64,000 nt of DNA from Bdellovibrionales bacterium RIFOXYD12_FULL_39_22 (GCA_001770205.1 MEQL01000051.1:16984-80983), one strand, 5' to 3'. Counted from the first letter of the stretch, positions 37,546-47,445 are shown. The notes: generated by a model not told the origin, from the letters alone. Program-made: numbers and translations.

Positions 37546-37643
37546 TACCCGAGGATTGACGAGGGTTATTTTTATATTTTTTATTCCTACCAATAGGCAG
37601 TACCGGATCATTTGCTTCGGATTTACTTGAAATAGAGTTACAT

Positions 37644-37805
37644 CTAATTAACCGGAGAAAATTCGCTTTTACTAGCTCCACAGTCTGGACATTCCCAATC
37701 AGCAGGAACTTCTTCCCACTCAGTACCGGCCGCAACATCATAATCAGGATCTCCCTTTTTTGGATTATAAATATACCCACAAACATTACAAACATATTTC
37801 TTCAT
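37644..37805 (-). CDS. Rubredoxin
   Basis: 53 residues, full length for a rubredoxin. The iron ligands are in CNVCG (C6, C9) and CPDCG (C39, C42), with the conserved [11 protein letters not shown] and the [13 protein letters not shown] segment. It is a small electron carrier of one Fe, common in anaerobes and in oxygen-detoxifying pathways. AAGGAGG lies about 9 nt before the ATG. The gene is 37 nt downstream of the RlmI-like gene and is probably the last of the deoC operon. No rubrerythrin or oxidoreductase partner is adjacent. Confidence 0.96.
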   Translation of the reverse strand: MKKYVCNVCGYIYNPKKGDPDYDVAAGTEWEEVPADWECPDCGASKSEFSPVN

Positions 37806-37842
37806 ATACGCCAAACCTCCTTACCGTTAATCGTTTAACTTA

Positions 37843-39108
37843 CTATGATCTCTTTTTATAATCTTGGGAAGATTTTTTTAGTAAAATGCCTTTAAGATAG
37901 CTTCCCTCAGGAAAACCTTTTTTAGTCGGACAATCCTCCGCTAGGCCTATAAGACGTTCTACGAAAAAAACATTTGCTAATTTTTTTTGCTGCAAAATTT
38001 GCAAAATTTTATTTTCAAACTTCTTAGCAGAAACAGTGTGAGTATTTAAAAAGATCAACAAATGGCCATCGACAGATAGCAGTTTTTCCATCTTGGGTAT
38101 CATTTTTTCATAATTGGATAACGCCGAAGATATTTTTTGGCCATCTGAAGAAGCAGAAGGAGGATCACAAACTATCAGATCAAAACGCTCTTCTTTTTTC
38201 AGTAACTCTTCTAATCCTTTTTCCACTGAAACATTTAAGCCGTTGTGGATAAAGGAAGTAGGAAAATGGTTAGCGGCCATATTTTCTTCCAACCAACCTA
38301 GATATTTGCGTGAAATATCCACCGAGGTAATAGAGGCCACACCACAAGACGCGGCCAGCAAAGAAAATGCACCAGTATAAGCGTAAAGATTTAAAACAGA
38401 CGAAGACTTTTTAAATAATGGAATAAGTTTTTTACGAATAGAGGCCATATCGGTGTAAAGGCCAAAATCATATCCTTCCCCCAAACGAATAAAATAGTTA
38501 ACAGAAAACTCTTGCAAAGAAAATAGTGGTGGTAACGGTGTACTATTTATCTGCGAGGCCGGTTTTGTCAGCTGATGCAAAACAACTTTTTTATCATGAC
38601 TTCGCCGCTGAACATAGAGATAAAATTTTTTGGAAGGGAAATGGCCGGCCAAGGAAGATAACAAAAAGGAACTAAGCAAATCTTCAAACTTATACCAAAA
38701 ATCAGTATAATACTGAAAAAGTAAAACCGACCCCAATTGTTGAACAAAAAGTCCGGGTAACTCATCTCCTTCTCCAAAAATTAAAAAGTAATTCTCTCTT
38801 TCTTGTGCCGCTATTAATTCAAGGCGCCTAACTAGTGCGGACTCAATTCGAAAGGATAGCTCCTGTGCAAAATTAAAAACCAATTTCTCGTTGGATGGTA
38901 AGAATCGCCATAAACGTGCTTTTATCTGTTTATGAGAAGGAGAATTTAGTAAGAGTGCTAGTGGGCGGCCCTCTTCATCTGTGCCTTGCAAAAAATCAAC
39001 GCTGACGGGAAATTTTTTGGTAAAAGAATCTTCCGTAATCCAAAAATGGCCTTGTCTTAGCGCCTTGATGGCCAGAGGATGTAATTTAACCTGAGGAATG
39101 CTACTCAC
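37843..39108 (-). CDS. RlmI-like SAM-dependent rRNA methyltransferase
   Basis: 421 residues with a GTG start at 39108. An N-terminal PUA-like domain is followed by the FGEGDELPGLFVQQLG block, then a Rossmann methyltransferase domain: SVLNLYAYTGAFSLLAASCGV, VDISRKYLGWLEEN and DLIVCDPPSASS. RlmI makes m5C1962 in 23S rRNA; this family match is strong, but the target base is inferred. It begins 7 nt after the REC-PilZ gene, so it is co-transcribed with it. Confidence 0.88.
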   Translation of the reverse strand: MSSIPQVKLHPLAIKALRQGHFWITEDSFTKKFPVSVDFLQGTDEEGRPLALLLNSPSHKQIKARLWRFLPSNEKLVFNFAQELSFRIESALVRRLELIAAQERENYFLIFGEGDELPGLFVQQLGSVLLFQYYTDFWYKFEDLLSSFLLSSLAGHFPSKKFYLYVQRRSHDKKVVLHQLTKPASQINSTPLPPLFSLQEFSVNYFIRLGEGYDFGLYTDMASIRKKLIPLFKKSSSVLNLYAYTGAFSLLAASCGVASITSVDISRKYLGWLEENMAANHFPTSFIHNGLNVSVEKGLEELLKKEERFDLIVCDPPSASSDGQKISSALSNYEKMIPKMEKLLSVDGHLLIFLNTHTVSAKKFENKILQILQQKKLANVFFVERLIGLAEDCPTKKGFPEGSYLKGILLKKSSQDYKKRS

Positions 39109-39115
39109 AAACTCT

Positions 39116-39859
39116 CTATTTTTTCGGAATAAAGGCGGTTATTTTTTTCTTCACCACAAAAGCATGAATAAATTTTCGCTCATTTTCACTTAGCGATAAG
39201 AATTTAATCCCGATTCCAGCAGGAGCATCAACAGTATCCTTTTTGCGCACCCAGGCAACTTCGCCAACTCCTTTCAAATGAGATATTTCTTCTCCTGTAA
39301 AGGAAATCTCAAACTCTACTTTATGCCCAATTTCCACTGCTGCCGTGGTTCTAACAAAAATACCGCCCTGTCCAATATTAAGCACACTAAATGATCTCGC
39401 TTCTTCTAGTGAATCCAGCGACAGTTTTATATCCATTTCAACATCTAATCGATCATACTCTCTGGTATAAGTTGGTAACTTAGAAAGGCCCTCATTAATG
39501 GCCTTTTCAAAACTTTCAAAAGAAAATGGTTTTTTAATAAAAGAACATACCCCGCGTGCATACAAATCATCTAAATCCACATCATAGCCTGACATAAAAA
39601 CTACAATTGGCTTAAGAGGATAAAACATCTTAACTCGATCTAAAAGTTCTGGCCCATTAAACTCTCCAGGCATTTCCACATCACTTATAATTAGATCAAT
39701 ATCATTTCCTTTTTCTGCAATGATCTTAAGTGCCTCCTCTCCATTTCTTGCATGCAAAGTGCTATGGCCTTCGTGCAATAATATTTCGGCCACTAATTCA
39801 CGAACTCCATCATCATCATCAACAATCAAAACAACTTTTTTTTGCACATTCCCATTCAT
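39116..39859 (-). CDS. Response regulator with a C-terminal PilZ-like domain
   Basis: 247 residues. The receiver domain (1-125) has the acidic cluster D14-D17 and phospho-acceptor D60 (LIISDVEMPGEF), with the conserved Lys in SFIKKPFSF. The C-terminal part (about 140-240) resembles PilZ: RLDVEMDIKL then NIGQGGIFV, though the usual RxxxR is weak. PilZ domains bind c-di-GMP, so this protein could join phosphorelay and c-di-GMP signals. GGGAG precedes the ATG. Confidence 0.85.
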   Translation of the reverse strand: MNGNVQKKVVLIVDDDDGVRELVAEILLHEGHSTLHARNGEEALKIIAEKGNDIDLIISDVEMPGEFNGPELLDRVKMFYPLKPIVVFMSGYDVDLDDLYARGVCSFIKKPFSFESFEKAINEGLSKLPTYTREYDRLDVEMDIKLSLDSLEEARSFSVLNIGQGGIFVRTTAAVEIGHKVEFEISFTGEEISHLKGVGEVAWVRKKDTVDAPAGIGIKFLSLSENERKFIHAFVVKKKITAFIPKK

Positions 39860-39895
39860 GATTATCTCCCGAAATAAAAACGCATAAATAAAATA

Positions 39896-41803
39896 CTATG
39901 GCCTGGGCCAGATTCGATCAGAACGAATCAGAAAATCATTTAAAAAAATCTTATTAATGCTATCTCGCCACCCGGCAATCATTTCATGATTTTCTGCTTG
40001 CGTGGAAAACTCCTGCCAAATATCATGTTCTTCCATTGGATCATTCTCTAGATGGTAGAGTAACTCCTGTCCACTTTTTTGTCGATAAAGATATTTATAG
40101 GGTGGGGTTATTACCCCCAAATATCTTCCGCCATAAGGCTGAACGACAAAGAGCGGCCCCTTTTTAGGATAAAACAAAGAGTCTCCCAAAAAATGATTTG
40201 GTACTGATAATCCTAAAATTTCTAAAATAGTTGGCGCGATATCTAATTGGGAATGATACTCTTCAATCTGCTCTGGCACAAAGGCCGGGTTATTTTCCCA
40301 TAACATCAGAAAGGGAGTCCGAAAGGTGGAATTATAATATCCGATATGCGTAGAATAACTTCCCTGCTCGCCAGCTGGATGTCCATGATCCCCAGTTACT
40401 ATCACCAAAGAGTTTTTAAGGTAATCTCTTTTTTCCAGTTCCGTAAAAAAAGTTTTTAAATATTCATCAGTAACTCGAATAGAATTGGCCATAAATTCAT
40501 GAGGAGAACTTTGTTTTTTGTAGATATATCGCTCATTTTCTGGAACTTCATTAAATGGCCCATGATTAGAGATGGTGGTAAGGGCCGCGAAAATTTTAAG
40601 TTCTTTTTTGCTTTGCTTTTCCTTATCTAAATATTGGAAAAATTTTTTATAAAAAAGAGAATCTGGAATCCCCCACCCCCAACGACTACTCTTGCGCTCA
40701 CTTTTTTTCACAAAAGTATTATCCATTGCATGAACATGCCTAAATCCAATATTAGAAACAAATTGCCCTGTATTATCAAAATTTATATTTTCAAATGCTT
40801 TAAAAAACATCGTCTCATATCCGGCCTTATTTAAAATTTCAGGCAGACAATTTAAAGAGAGATTAGGAAAATTTGTAAATACCTTTCCGCGGGTGAGGGG
40901 AAGAATTGAACATAAAATGGCCAACTGCCCCTTAGAAGTCTGCATCGAAGGCCCATAGAAATTTTTAAAATAAACACTTTTTTTAATTTTGCTATTATAA
41001 AAAGGAGTATACTCCAATCCCGCCAAATTTTTATTTTGTACAAAATTAGCATTAAAAGATTCCACCATAATAATAAATATGTGCGGAGCTGCAATTTGTG
41101 GATAGCGAGGTCCTGTTATTTTTTTTCCATCTGCAACTATTTCTTCTTTTTGGTAGGGATATGCCTCTTTGGCCAACAGCTCTACTTGCTGAGCGGATGG
41201 AGGAAAATAGTACGCTTGCACCGACTTAACAAAAAGGCCTATTTCGTCATAAGCGTATGCTGGAACAATTATCATCAAAAAATAGATGAATATTGATGTA
41301 CTTAGCACTTTTAGCGAAACAGACCAACTCTCGCTACGATATTGAGAAAATTTCTTATATTTTACCTGCAGAAAAACAAAAACCAGTAGGGCAAAAAAAG
41401 TGATAACTAAATCTTTTGTTTTAAAAATGGCCAAAATCACAGAAAAACTCTCTGCCTGTGTCAAAAGGCCAAAATTATCTGCCGCTACCGAATAATCAAA
41501 ATTCCAGGCCGTGCGCAAGTGATAATGGCCGGCAAAAATATAGTAAAAAAGAAAAAAAATATTAAGCCCGGCCTGCAGTAGAGGCAATTTGACGGTAAGC
41601 TGCTCAAATAGACGAATAAAGCAAAAAAGCGCGGGATAAGCGGCCAACAATAAAAAAATTGAGGCCAAAGAAAAATCAATAGACCCAATCTCTCCTTTTA
41701 ATTGCAAGCGCAGTAAAAAAAATGTGTATAAAATCCAGGCCAGCTTGATCGAAAAAGTAATTGGCCATGAAAAAAAAGATCTACTAAAGCTCTTAATCTC
41801 CAC
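39896..41803 (-). CDS. LtaS/MdoB-like membrane phosphoglycerol transferase (sulfatase fold)
   Basis: About 635 residues. I favour the GTG at 41803 just after the deoC stop; a longer frame runs to 41899 inside deoC, and the ATG at 41824 is another option. Four or five membrane segments occupy the first 210 residues. The periplasmic sulfatase domain has MVESFNANF (metal Glu), the nucleophile Thr in MQTSKGQLA, NHGPF and VTGDHGHPAGEQG. In Gram-negative bacteria such enzymes move phosphoglycerol or phosphoethanolamine to glucans or lipids. The acceptor here is unknown. Confidence 0.85.
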   Translation of the reverse strand: MEIKSFSRSFFSWPITFSIKLAWILYTFFLLRLQLKGEIGSIDFSLASIFLLLAAYPALFCFIRLFEQLTVKLPLLQAGLNIFFLFYYIFAGHYHLRTAWNFDYSVAADNFGLLTQAESFSVILAIFKTKDLVITFFALLVFVFLQVKYKKFSQYRSESWSVSLKVLSTSIFIYFLMIIVPAYAYDEIGLFVKSVQAYYFPPSAQQVELLAKEAYPYQKEEIVADGKKITGPRYPQIAAPHIFIIMVESFNANFVQNKNLAGLEYTPFYNSKIKKSVYFKNFYGPSMQTSKGQLAILCSILPLTRGKVFTNFPNLSLNCLPEILNKAGYETMFFKAFENINFDNTGQFVSNIGFRHVHAMDNTFVKKSERKSSRWGWGIPDSLFYKKFFQYLDKEKQSKKELKIFAALTTISNHGPFNEVPENERYIYKKQSSPHEFMANSIRVTDEYLKTFFTELEKRDYLKNSLVIVTGDHGHPAGEQGSYSTHIGYYNSTFRTPFLMLWENNPAFVPEQIEEYHSQLDIAPTILEILGLSVPNHFLGDSLFYPKKGPLFVVQPYGGRYLGVITPPYKYLYRQKSGQELLYHLENDPMEEHDIWQEFSTQAENHEMIAGWRDSINKIFLNDFLIRSDRIWPRP

Positions 41804-41804
41804 G

Positions 41805-42503
41805 TTAATACCCACGGCCACCATCCTTAGAAGAAGAAACGTCTGCAGAGACAATGGCCACGCTGGCCGAGGCACCAATACGATTTGCTCCGGCCGCAAT
41901 CATCGCCTCTGCCTCCTGACGTGTGCGAACTCCACCTGACGCCTTCACTCCCATTTTCTCTCCCACCACACGTCTCATTAGGGCAACATCATGAGTAGTA
42001 GCTCCCCCTTTACCAAACCCGGTAGAAGTTTTCACAAAGGCGGCGCCCGCGGCCTTAGATAAAGCGCAAGCAATAATTTTTTCATCATCAGAAATATTGG
42101 ACGCTTCAATAATTACTTTTGTTAGTGCCGGGGCGGCAGCAACAACTACCGCTTCAATATCTTCCAAAACACTTCTGTAATCGCGGGCCCTAAGTTGATC
42201 AAGATTAATAACCATATCAATCTCTAACGCGCCCGCCTCTTTGGCCATTTTGGCCTCTTTTACTTTTTCCTCCGTAGCAACAATCCCAGTAGGAAATCCT
42301 ACCACTGCAATAGGTAAAACTCCGCTCCCCTTAAGTTTTTTTGCCACAAGAGGAATGTTTTTGGAATAAACACAGACCGTCGCAAACTTATACTCAATGG
42401 CCTCCTCACAAACGGCCAAAATCTCCTCTTCGCTAGCGGTAGGCCTTAAAATGGTATGATCAATCATGCTGGCCAATTTTTGATTAAATAGCACTTTAGA
42501 CAT
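41805..42503 (-). CDS. deoC: Deoxyribose-phosphate aldolase
   Basis: 232 residues. Typical blocks: MIDHTILRPTA at the N-terminus, the Schiff-base Lys region VKTSTGFGKGGAT, and VKASGGVRTRQEAEAMIAAGANRIGAS. It splits 2-deoxyribose 5-phosphate into acetaldehyde and glyceraldehyde 3-phosphate for nucleoside salvage. AAGGAT precedes the ATG. It heads a run of minus-strand genes down to rubredoxin; the membrane enzyme gene begins at its stop codon. Confidence 0.97.
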   Translation of the reverse strand: MSKVLFNQKLASMIDHTILRPTASEEEILAVCEEAIEYKFATVCVYSKNIPLVAKKLKGSGVLPIAVVGFPTGIVATEEKVKEAKMAKEAGALEIDMVINLDQLRARDYRSVLEDIEAVVVAAAPALTKVIIEASNISDDEKIIACALSKAAGAAFVKTSTGFGKGGATTHDVALMRRVVGEKMGVKASGGVRTRQEAEAMIAAGANRIGASASVAIVSADVSSSKDGGRGY

Positions 42504-42619
42504 AGAAAATATCCTTGATAAAAATGTTATATAAAATTTTACTCTTCACCTCTAAGAGTACCTTGCCGGCCATCTATTGCCAATCACGTTTTTTGTAGAT
42601 ATTTATACTCTTCTTCACT

Positions 42620-43207
42620 ATGAATTTTGAACAAATAAAATTATTTCTATACCAACAAGAAAAACTTCCACTTCCTGGCGTGCGCAGAGAGTTACTGATT
42701 GAAAAAATGGGCCAACTGGCACAACAAGGATTTGATTGTCAGAAGTGCTCTGGAAGTTGTTGTTCCTTTGAAAATAACTCCATGCAAATTGACCTATTGC
42801 AGGCCATCGACATTATTGATGATCTCAAACAAAAAAATCTTTTAACCAAAACACTTCTTGATAAAATAAATAATTCCATTGTGCAATACCGCTTAGACTA
42901 CAATATCTCGACCAAGGCAAATTCACTGTTGAGAAAACGCTATACCTGCCCTTTTTACACTCATAACATTTGTGGATGTCTCCTTGGCCTTGAATATAAA
43001 CCATATGGCTGTCTGGCCTTTAATCCAAATTCGGCCAATCAATGTCATTCTGATTATCAAACACAGTGCATACGCGACAATCTATTTGCTTCCGCCGAGG
43101 CCTTTGCCAACCAAAAATTAGAAACTATTTTAAAATTCCATTTTCCCAAAAAAACAATTCCCGAAGTCGTTTGGTTTGTACTTACAAAACTTAACGGACT
43201 ATGTTAA
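42620..43207 (+). CDS. YkgJ-type cysteine-cluster protein
   Basis: 195 residues. Cysteine patterns CQKCSGSCCSF near residue 40 and CPFYTHNICGCLLGLEYKPYGC near 115-136 match the Fe/Zn-cluster family PF03692 (YkgJ). The biochemical role of the family is poorly known. No ribosome site is visible before the ATG; a TATACT hexamer ends 10 nt upstream, so the mRNA might be leaderless. truD follows 9 nt after the stop. Confidence 0.8.
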   Translation: MNFEQIKLFLYQQEKLPLPGVRRELLIEKMGQLAQQGFDCQKCSGSCCSFENNSMQIDLLQAIDIIDDLKQKNLLTKTLLDKINNSIVQYRLDYNISTKANSLLRKRYTCPFYTHNICGCLLGLEYKPYGCLAFNPNSANQCHSDYQTQCIRDNLFASAEAFANQKLETILKFHFPKKTIPEVVWFVLTKLNGLC

Positions 43208-43216
43208 ATCAACACA

Positions 43217-44281
43217 ATGTGTAAGCAACTGCAAACTTCTTCTTTTTCTCTACCTTATGTTACCTCCTCCCATTTGAAGCTCTCTGCTACTTTTAATAAA
43301 TCAGCTTCCTCTTTCATTGTAGAAGAACTGCCACTTTATTCTTTTTGGGGATCAGGCCAACATTTAATTTGTAAAGTGATTAAACAAGGAAAAAATACTC
43401 AAGAAGTTGTTCAGCTTATTGGCCAGCATTTCAAATTACACTCAAAAGATATCGGCGTGGCCGGACAAAAGGATAAAGAAGGATTAACGTCTCAATATAT
43501 TTCCCTCTCGGTCGGGGCAAAATTCCCCTTGGAAACGGCAAAAAAAATCGCGGCGGCCATATCTTCTGGCCCTTCTCTTCTAGTTACTCCTATCGGTTTC
43601 CATAATAATAAAATTCGCACCGGCCATTTAGCAGGAAATAAATTTATAATATCTTTAGAAAATGTAGCGGAAGACGATCTCTCTATAGCTCAACAGCTAA
43701 TTGCCGAAATTGCTCAAAATGGCGTACCTAATTTTTATGGAAAGCAACGCTTTGGAGTTGAGCATAAAAATATCAAAAGAGGATTACAATTTTTATCTGG
43801 AGAAAGAAAAAATAATGGCCATTGGCAAAATAAATTTATCTCCAGTGCCTATCAATCATATCTGTTCAATCGATGGCTGGCAGCGCGAATTTCTGATGGA
43901 CTATACAATAAAATAATTCCCGGTGATATTTTTTTTAATATTGGCAAGAGCAGACCACTTACAACAGAAATTATATCCGATGCTCACAGAGAATTTGCCG
44001 AACATAAAATTGTCTACACTGGCCCCATCTATGGGCCACAAATGCTATCTCCAAAAGACGAAGCACTGGCCCGAGAAGAATCCATTTTGCTAGAAGAACA
44101 AATTGATAAATCACTCTTTAACACCAAAGAAACTCCAGGTGCTAGACGCGAGGCCTTGCTCTATCCAGCTATTAACGTTACTAATTATGATAAAGGCCAC
44201 CAAAAATTACAATTATGCTTTACGCTACCACCAGGTGCCTATGCGACCATTGTCTTACGAGAGTTTTTAAAAAATGACTAG
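43217..44281 (+). CDS. truD: tRNA pseudouridine synthase D
   Basis: 354 residues. The TruD catalytic block GVAGQKDKEGLTSQYISL carries the Asp, followed by NKFIISLENV, GVPNFYGKQRFG and the final LPPGAYATIVLREFLK. It makes pseudouridine 13 in tRNA. It is downstream of the cysteine-cluster gene by 9 nt and overlaps the stop of the convergent HD-domain gene by 4 nt. Confidence 0.96.
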   Translation: MCKQLQTSSFSLPYVTSSHLKLSATFNKSASSFIVEELPLYSFWGSGQHLICKVIKQGKNTQEVVQLIGQHFKLHSKDIGVAGQKDKEGLTSQYISLSVGAKFPLETAKKIAAAISSGPSLLVTPIGFHNNKIRTGHLAGNKFIISLENVAEDDLSIAQQLIAEIAQNGVPNFYGKQRFGVEHKNIKRGLQFLSGERKNNGHWQNKFISSAYQSYLFNRWLAARISDGLYNKIIPGDIFFNIGKSRPLTTEIISDAHREFAEHKIVYTGPIYGPQMLSPKDEALAREESILLEEQIDKSLFNTKETPGARREALLYPAINVTNYDKGHQKLQLCFTLPPGAYATIVLREFLKND

Positions 44282-45615
44282 GGATATGGTACTCGTTCTA
44301 GCATTGAGAGCATCTTGCGAAATTTTTCTTTGGTATACTTAGAACGCAATTTGATCATCGTCTGCAGGAGGTCAAACTTTCCTTCCGGTGCATTTAAAAT
44401 TTCATGGACATAATCTTCGGCAATCATAAACATGGCCACTAGCGGAGATAGATTGGCCTGAAGATTGGAAGTAAATCCTATCCCGTTTAACTCACCATGA
44501 TGTTGCCTGATTAATTGATCGACTCCTAACGGCGCTCGCGGATATTTGGCGACTAGTTCTGCCGCGTCAAAAGCATGTCGACCAACTTTTAATTTATCAT
44601 TATCCGAAATCGTACTACTATCCAATTCGGCCTGAGAATTGATGCAAACTAGTTCATCACGATCTAAAGTTATATCATGGAAAAAGGCCAAAAAACCTAA
44701 CTTGTCAGCTTGCTCGGAAGATCCCCACTCCACCTGTTTGTTTAAAAGATTAGTTATATAGGTAATCAGCAAACTATGTTTAAAGGCAAAAGATGATTGA
44801 TTCTTCAAAAGACGAGCAAGCAACAATTTGAGTGTGGGGGAATCATTAATGCAAGTAACAATCGATTGAATGGTTACATCACAAAGCTGCACCACTTCTA
44901 GTGTTAATCCATCATTGTTAATTTTAAAAGAGGCCAGCTCCATTCCCACTTCTGTGGCCGATAAACGATCATCCTTATCTAAGTTTTTATCCGTTAAGCG
45001 CTCAAAAAGGCCCGAAGTTACTGCCGCCGTCACTTTCAAGCGATCGGCCTTATCGACATAAAAATCCATTGTTCCTTTCTCGATAAAATCATTAATCAAG
45101 GTCTCCTCAAATTCCAGGCCAGCAAAGAGCACTTTGGTATAGATAAAATTTCCCGCCGACTCTTTATGTCTTATGTAAACATCACAAGGCGCAGTATGAA
45201 TATTTTTAAAATAAGAGGTGGGCATCGGAAAATAGTGCGGCACCATCTGCGTGGCCATATCTAGCGCCGTCACTCCAAGGGTCTTTGCCGCTAATTGCAC
45301 CACATCACGCATTTCAGCATTTTCTTCCAAAAAATCTACATGCAAATCATTAATTCCTTCTTCTTTTCCTAAGACAATCATAGGAATAGTGCGCGAACTA
45401 CCTTTTAAATCGGTGTAAAGTTGAAACGCCACATCTTTAGTGGCCACTTTAGCATAAGTAATGATCAGGGCAATTTTATCAATTACTTTTAAAACTTCCT
45501 GGGCCTTATCCAGACTATTTTTTTTTATAACCCCCGCACCGGAATACATCTCCAAATTTAAAGAAAACATATCCTGCCTTTTTGCATTGTCATCCACGAG
45601 TAAAATAAGATTCAT
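44278..45615 (-). CDS. HD-domain protein with a degenerate receiver, paralogue of 36059-37396
   Basis: 445 residues from the ATG at 45615, which has AAGGAAGG 8 nt upstream; the frame extends 39 nt further. The first 115 residues are receiver-like (LILLVDDNAKRQ) but the phospho-acceptor is replaced (IITYAKVATKD). The middle domain (APCDVYIRHKESAGNFIYTK) matches its paralogue. The HD domain keeps KHSLLITYI, FFHDITLDRDEL and RQHHGELNGIGF. The GYP motif is lost, so it may bind rather than hydrolyse c-di-GMP. It stands between truD and metG. Confidence 0.78.
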   Translation of the reverse strand: MNLILLVDDNAKRQDMFSLNLEMYSGAGVIKKNSLDKAQEVLKVIDKIALIITYAKVATKDVAFQLYTDLKGSSRTIPMIVLGKEEGINDLHVDFLEENAEMRDVVQLAAKTLGVTALDMATQMVPHYFPMPTSYFKNIHTAPCDVYIRHKESAGNFIYTKVLFAGLEFEETLINDFIEKGTMDFYVDKADRLKVTAAVTSGLFERLTDKNLDKDDRLSATEVGMELASFKINNDGLTLEVVQLCDVTIQSIVTCINDSPTLKLLLARLLKNQSSFAFKHSLLITYITNLLNKQVEWGSSEQADKLGFLAFFHDITLDRDELVCINSQAELDSSTISDNDKLKVGRHAFDAAELVAKYPRAPLGVDQLIRQHHGELNGIGFTSNLQANLSPLVAMFMIAEDYVHEILNAPEGKFDLLQTMIKLRSKYTKEKFRKMLSMLERVPYP

Positions 45616-45712
45616 CGCTAAAACCTTCCTTATCCAAAAACCGGCAACATCCAATAACTTATTATCGGCCGAGCATAAATTTAAATCAAGTAAGAAAAAT
45701 TAAAGAATTTAA

Positions 45713-47425
45713 CTACGATATTTTTTGTTTTAGAATATCATTTAACTTTTTTATTAACAGATCATCTATTTTAGGAATAAGTGCGTCTGGCCCTTTTTTC
45801 AAAACAAATTTTTCCTCTTTTGAGTAGATCTTAGAAAGAGCACTCAAATTACCGGAGTAAATCTCTTTAATCAGTGATTCATCCTCACCCTCAAAAAAAT
45901 AGGCCAAAATTTTTGCAGATAATGTTGGTAAAAAAGGACGCATCATCACACCGAGTACAAAAACCAGTAGCGCACTTTGAGCAATGGTCTCCTTGGCCGC
46001 ACTCTCATCGGACTTTATTTGTGCCCAGGGAGCACGATCAGAAAAAAAGTTATTGGACATATGGCCAATTGCCATTACTTCCTCTAATGCCTTTCTAATA
46101 TGATAACTGTCCAAATCACTATTAATTTTTTTTATTGATTCTAGAAGTTGTGCATTAATTGGCAATGAGGCAAATTGGGAAAAATAGCGAGACTCAATTC
46201 CCTGTGGCCAATTTTTTTGCCAAAACTTCAAAACGCGATTGACCAGATTCCCAACATTATTGGCCAGCTCATTGTTGATCTTGGCATGAAAATGATCCCA
46301 GGCAAAACTAGAATCAGCACTTTCCGGAATAATGGAAATCAGATAGTAGCGCAAAAAATCGGCCTCAAAATCATCTAATGCTGCTTTTGCATCAATGTAC
46401 CAACCAGTTGATTTAGAAAATTGCTTACCCTCTAAATTAACATATTGATTGGCCGGAAGATCAGAGACGGCCTGAACACGGCCTGAGGCCAGCGACATTA
46501 CAGGAAAAATAATTCCGTGAAAAATAATATTATCTTTTCCCACAAAATTAACAATAGTGGTATTAGCATTATCCCACCAATCATTTAAGTAGTGATCGGA
46601 ACTTCCAATGGAGCGCAAATATTCCTTAGTATTAGAGACGTAACCAATCGGGGCATCAAACCAAACATAGAGTTTTTTGCCGGCGGCCTGCGCCAGTGGA
46701 ACATCAATTCCCCAATCTAAATCGCGGGTAATGGCACGATCATGCAAATTTTCATTGGTTAGAGAATCTACAAATGGATAGACTGTTTTTCGCCAACTCT
46801 CTTTTTTGGGTTCAAACCAGTGCCGAAACTCCTTATGAAATTTAGACAGCAGCAAGTAGTATTGCGAAACAGAGACCAGTTCAATATTATGACTGCCACA
46901 AATTTTACAAACAGGATTTTTCAAACGAGAGGCCTCAATCCATAACCCGCAGGCCGGACACTCATCACCTCTGGCCGCACTATATCCACAAGAATAACAA
47001 ACACCTTCCACAAAACGATCCGGCAGATGATTTTTACAATCGCTACAAAATAACTGATCAGTATCTTTGGGCGCAATATATCCTTTTGCATGCAAAAGTT
47101 TAAACCATTCCACTACCTCTTCTTGATGATATTTAGCAGAGGTTTGGCCAAAAAAATCAAATTTAATATCATATCGGGCAAAGAGTTCAGCATGCTCTTT
47201 ATGCCAAAAATCAACATACTCTTTATAATTTTTTTTCTCTTTCTGAGCATTTAACATAATGGCCACACCATGCTCATCGGACCCACAGATGAACATAACT
47301 TGCTGCCCTTGTAACCTCTTATGTCGAACCACCACATCCGCAGGCAAATATGCACCGGCCAAATGGCCAAAGTGCAACGGGCCGTTAGCATATGGCAAGG
47401 CCGCCGTGATTAAAAATTTTTGCAT
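45713..47425 (-). CDS. metG: Methionyl-tRNA synthetase
   Basis: 570 residues. Class I signatures: HFGH at residues 18-21 (PYANGPLHFGHLAGAY) and the KMSKS variant FSKS (EGKQFSKSTGWYID). Between them is a zinc-binding region with four CxxC pairs (CSDC, CYSC, CPAC, CKIC). The anticodon-binding helical domain is complete; the optional C-terminal tRNA-binding domain is absent. It is 97 nt upstream of the HD-domain gene on the same strand and 20 nt after the fumarase beta gene. Confidence 0.97.
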   Translation of the reverse strand: MQKFLITAALPYANGPLHFGHLAGAYLPADVVVRHKRLQGQQVMFICGSDEHGVAIMLNAQKEKKNYKEYVDFWHKEHAELFARYDIKFDFFGQTSAKYHQEEVVEWFKLLHAKGYIAPKDTDQLFCSDCKNHLPDRFVEGVCYSCGYSAARGDECPACGLWIEASRLKNPVCKICGSHNIELVSVSQYYLLLSKFHKEFRHWFEPKKESWRKTVYPFVDSLTNENLHDRAITRDLDWGIDVPLAQAAGKKLYVWFDAPIGYVSNTKEYLRSIGSSDHYLNDWWDNANTTIVNFVGKDNIIFHGIIFPVMSLASGRVQAVSDLPANQYVNLEGKQFSKSTGWYIDAKAALDDFEADFLRYYLISIIPESADSSFAWDHFHAKINNELANNVGNLVNRVLKFWQKNWPQGIESRYFSQFASLPINAQLLESIKKINSDLDSYHIRKALEEVMAIGHMSNNFFSDRAPWAQIKSDESAAKETIAQSALLVFVLGVMMRPFLPTLSAKILAYFFEGEDESLIKEIYSGNLSALSKIYSKEEKFVLKKGPDALIPKIDDLLIKKLNDILKQKIS

Positions 47426-47445
47426 AGTATCCCCGTTTGCTTGTT

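Noticed and set aside
37541..37795. An 84-residue minus-strand frame
   Set aside because: It lies across the rubredoxin gene in another frame; rubredoxin has full ligands and an AAGGAGG site.
41804..41899. N-terminal extension of the LtaS/MdoB-like protein into deoC
   Set aside because: The extra 32 residues would overlap conserved deoC coding sequence, are not hydrophobic in a useful way and lack a ribosome site.
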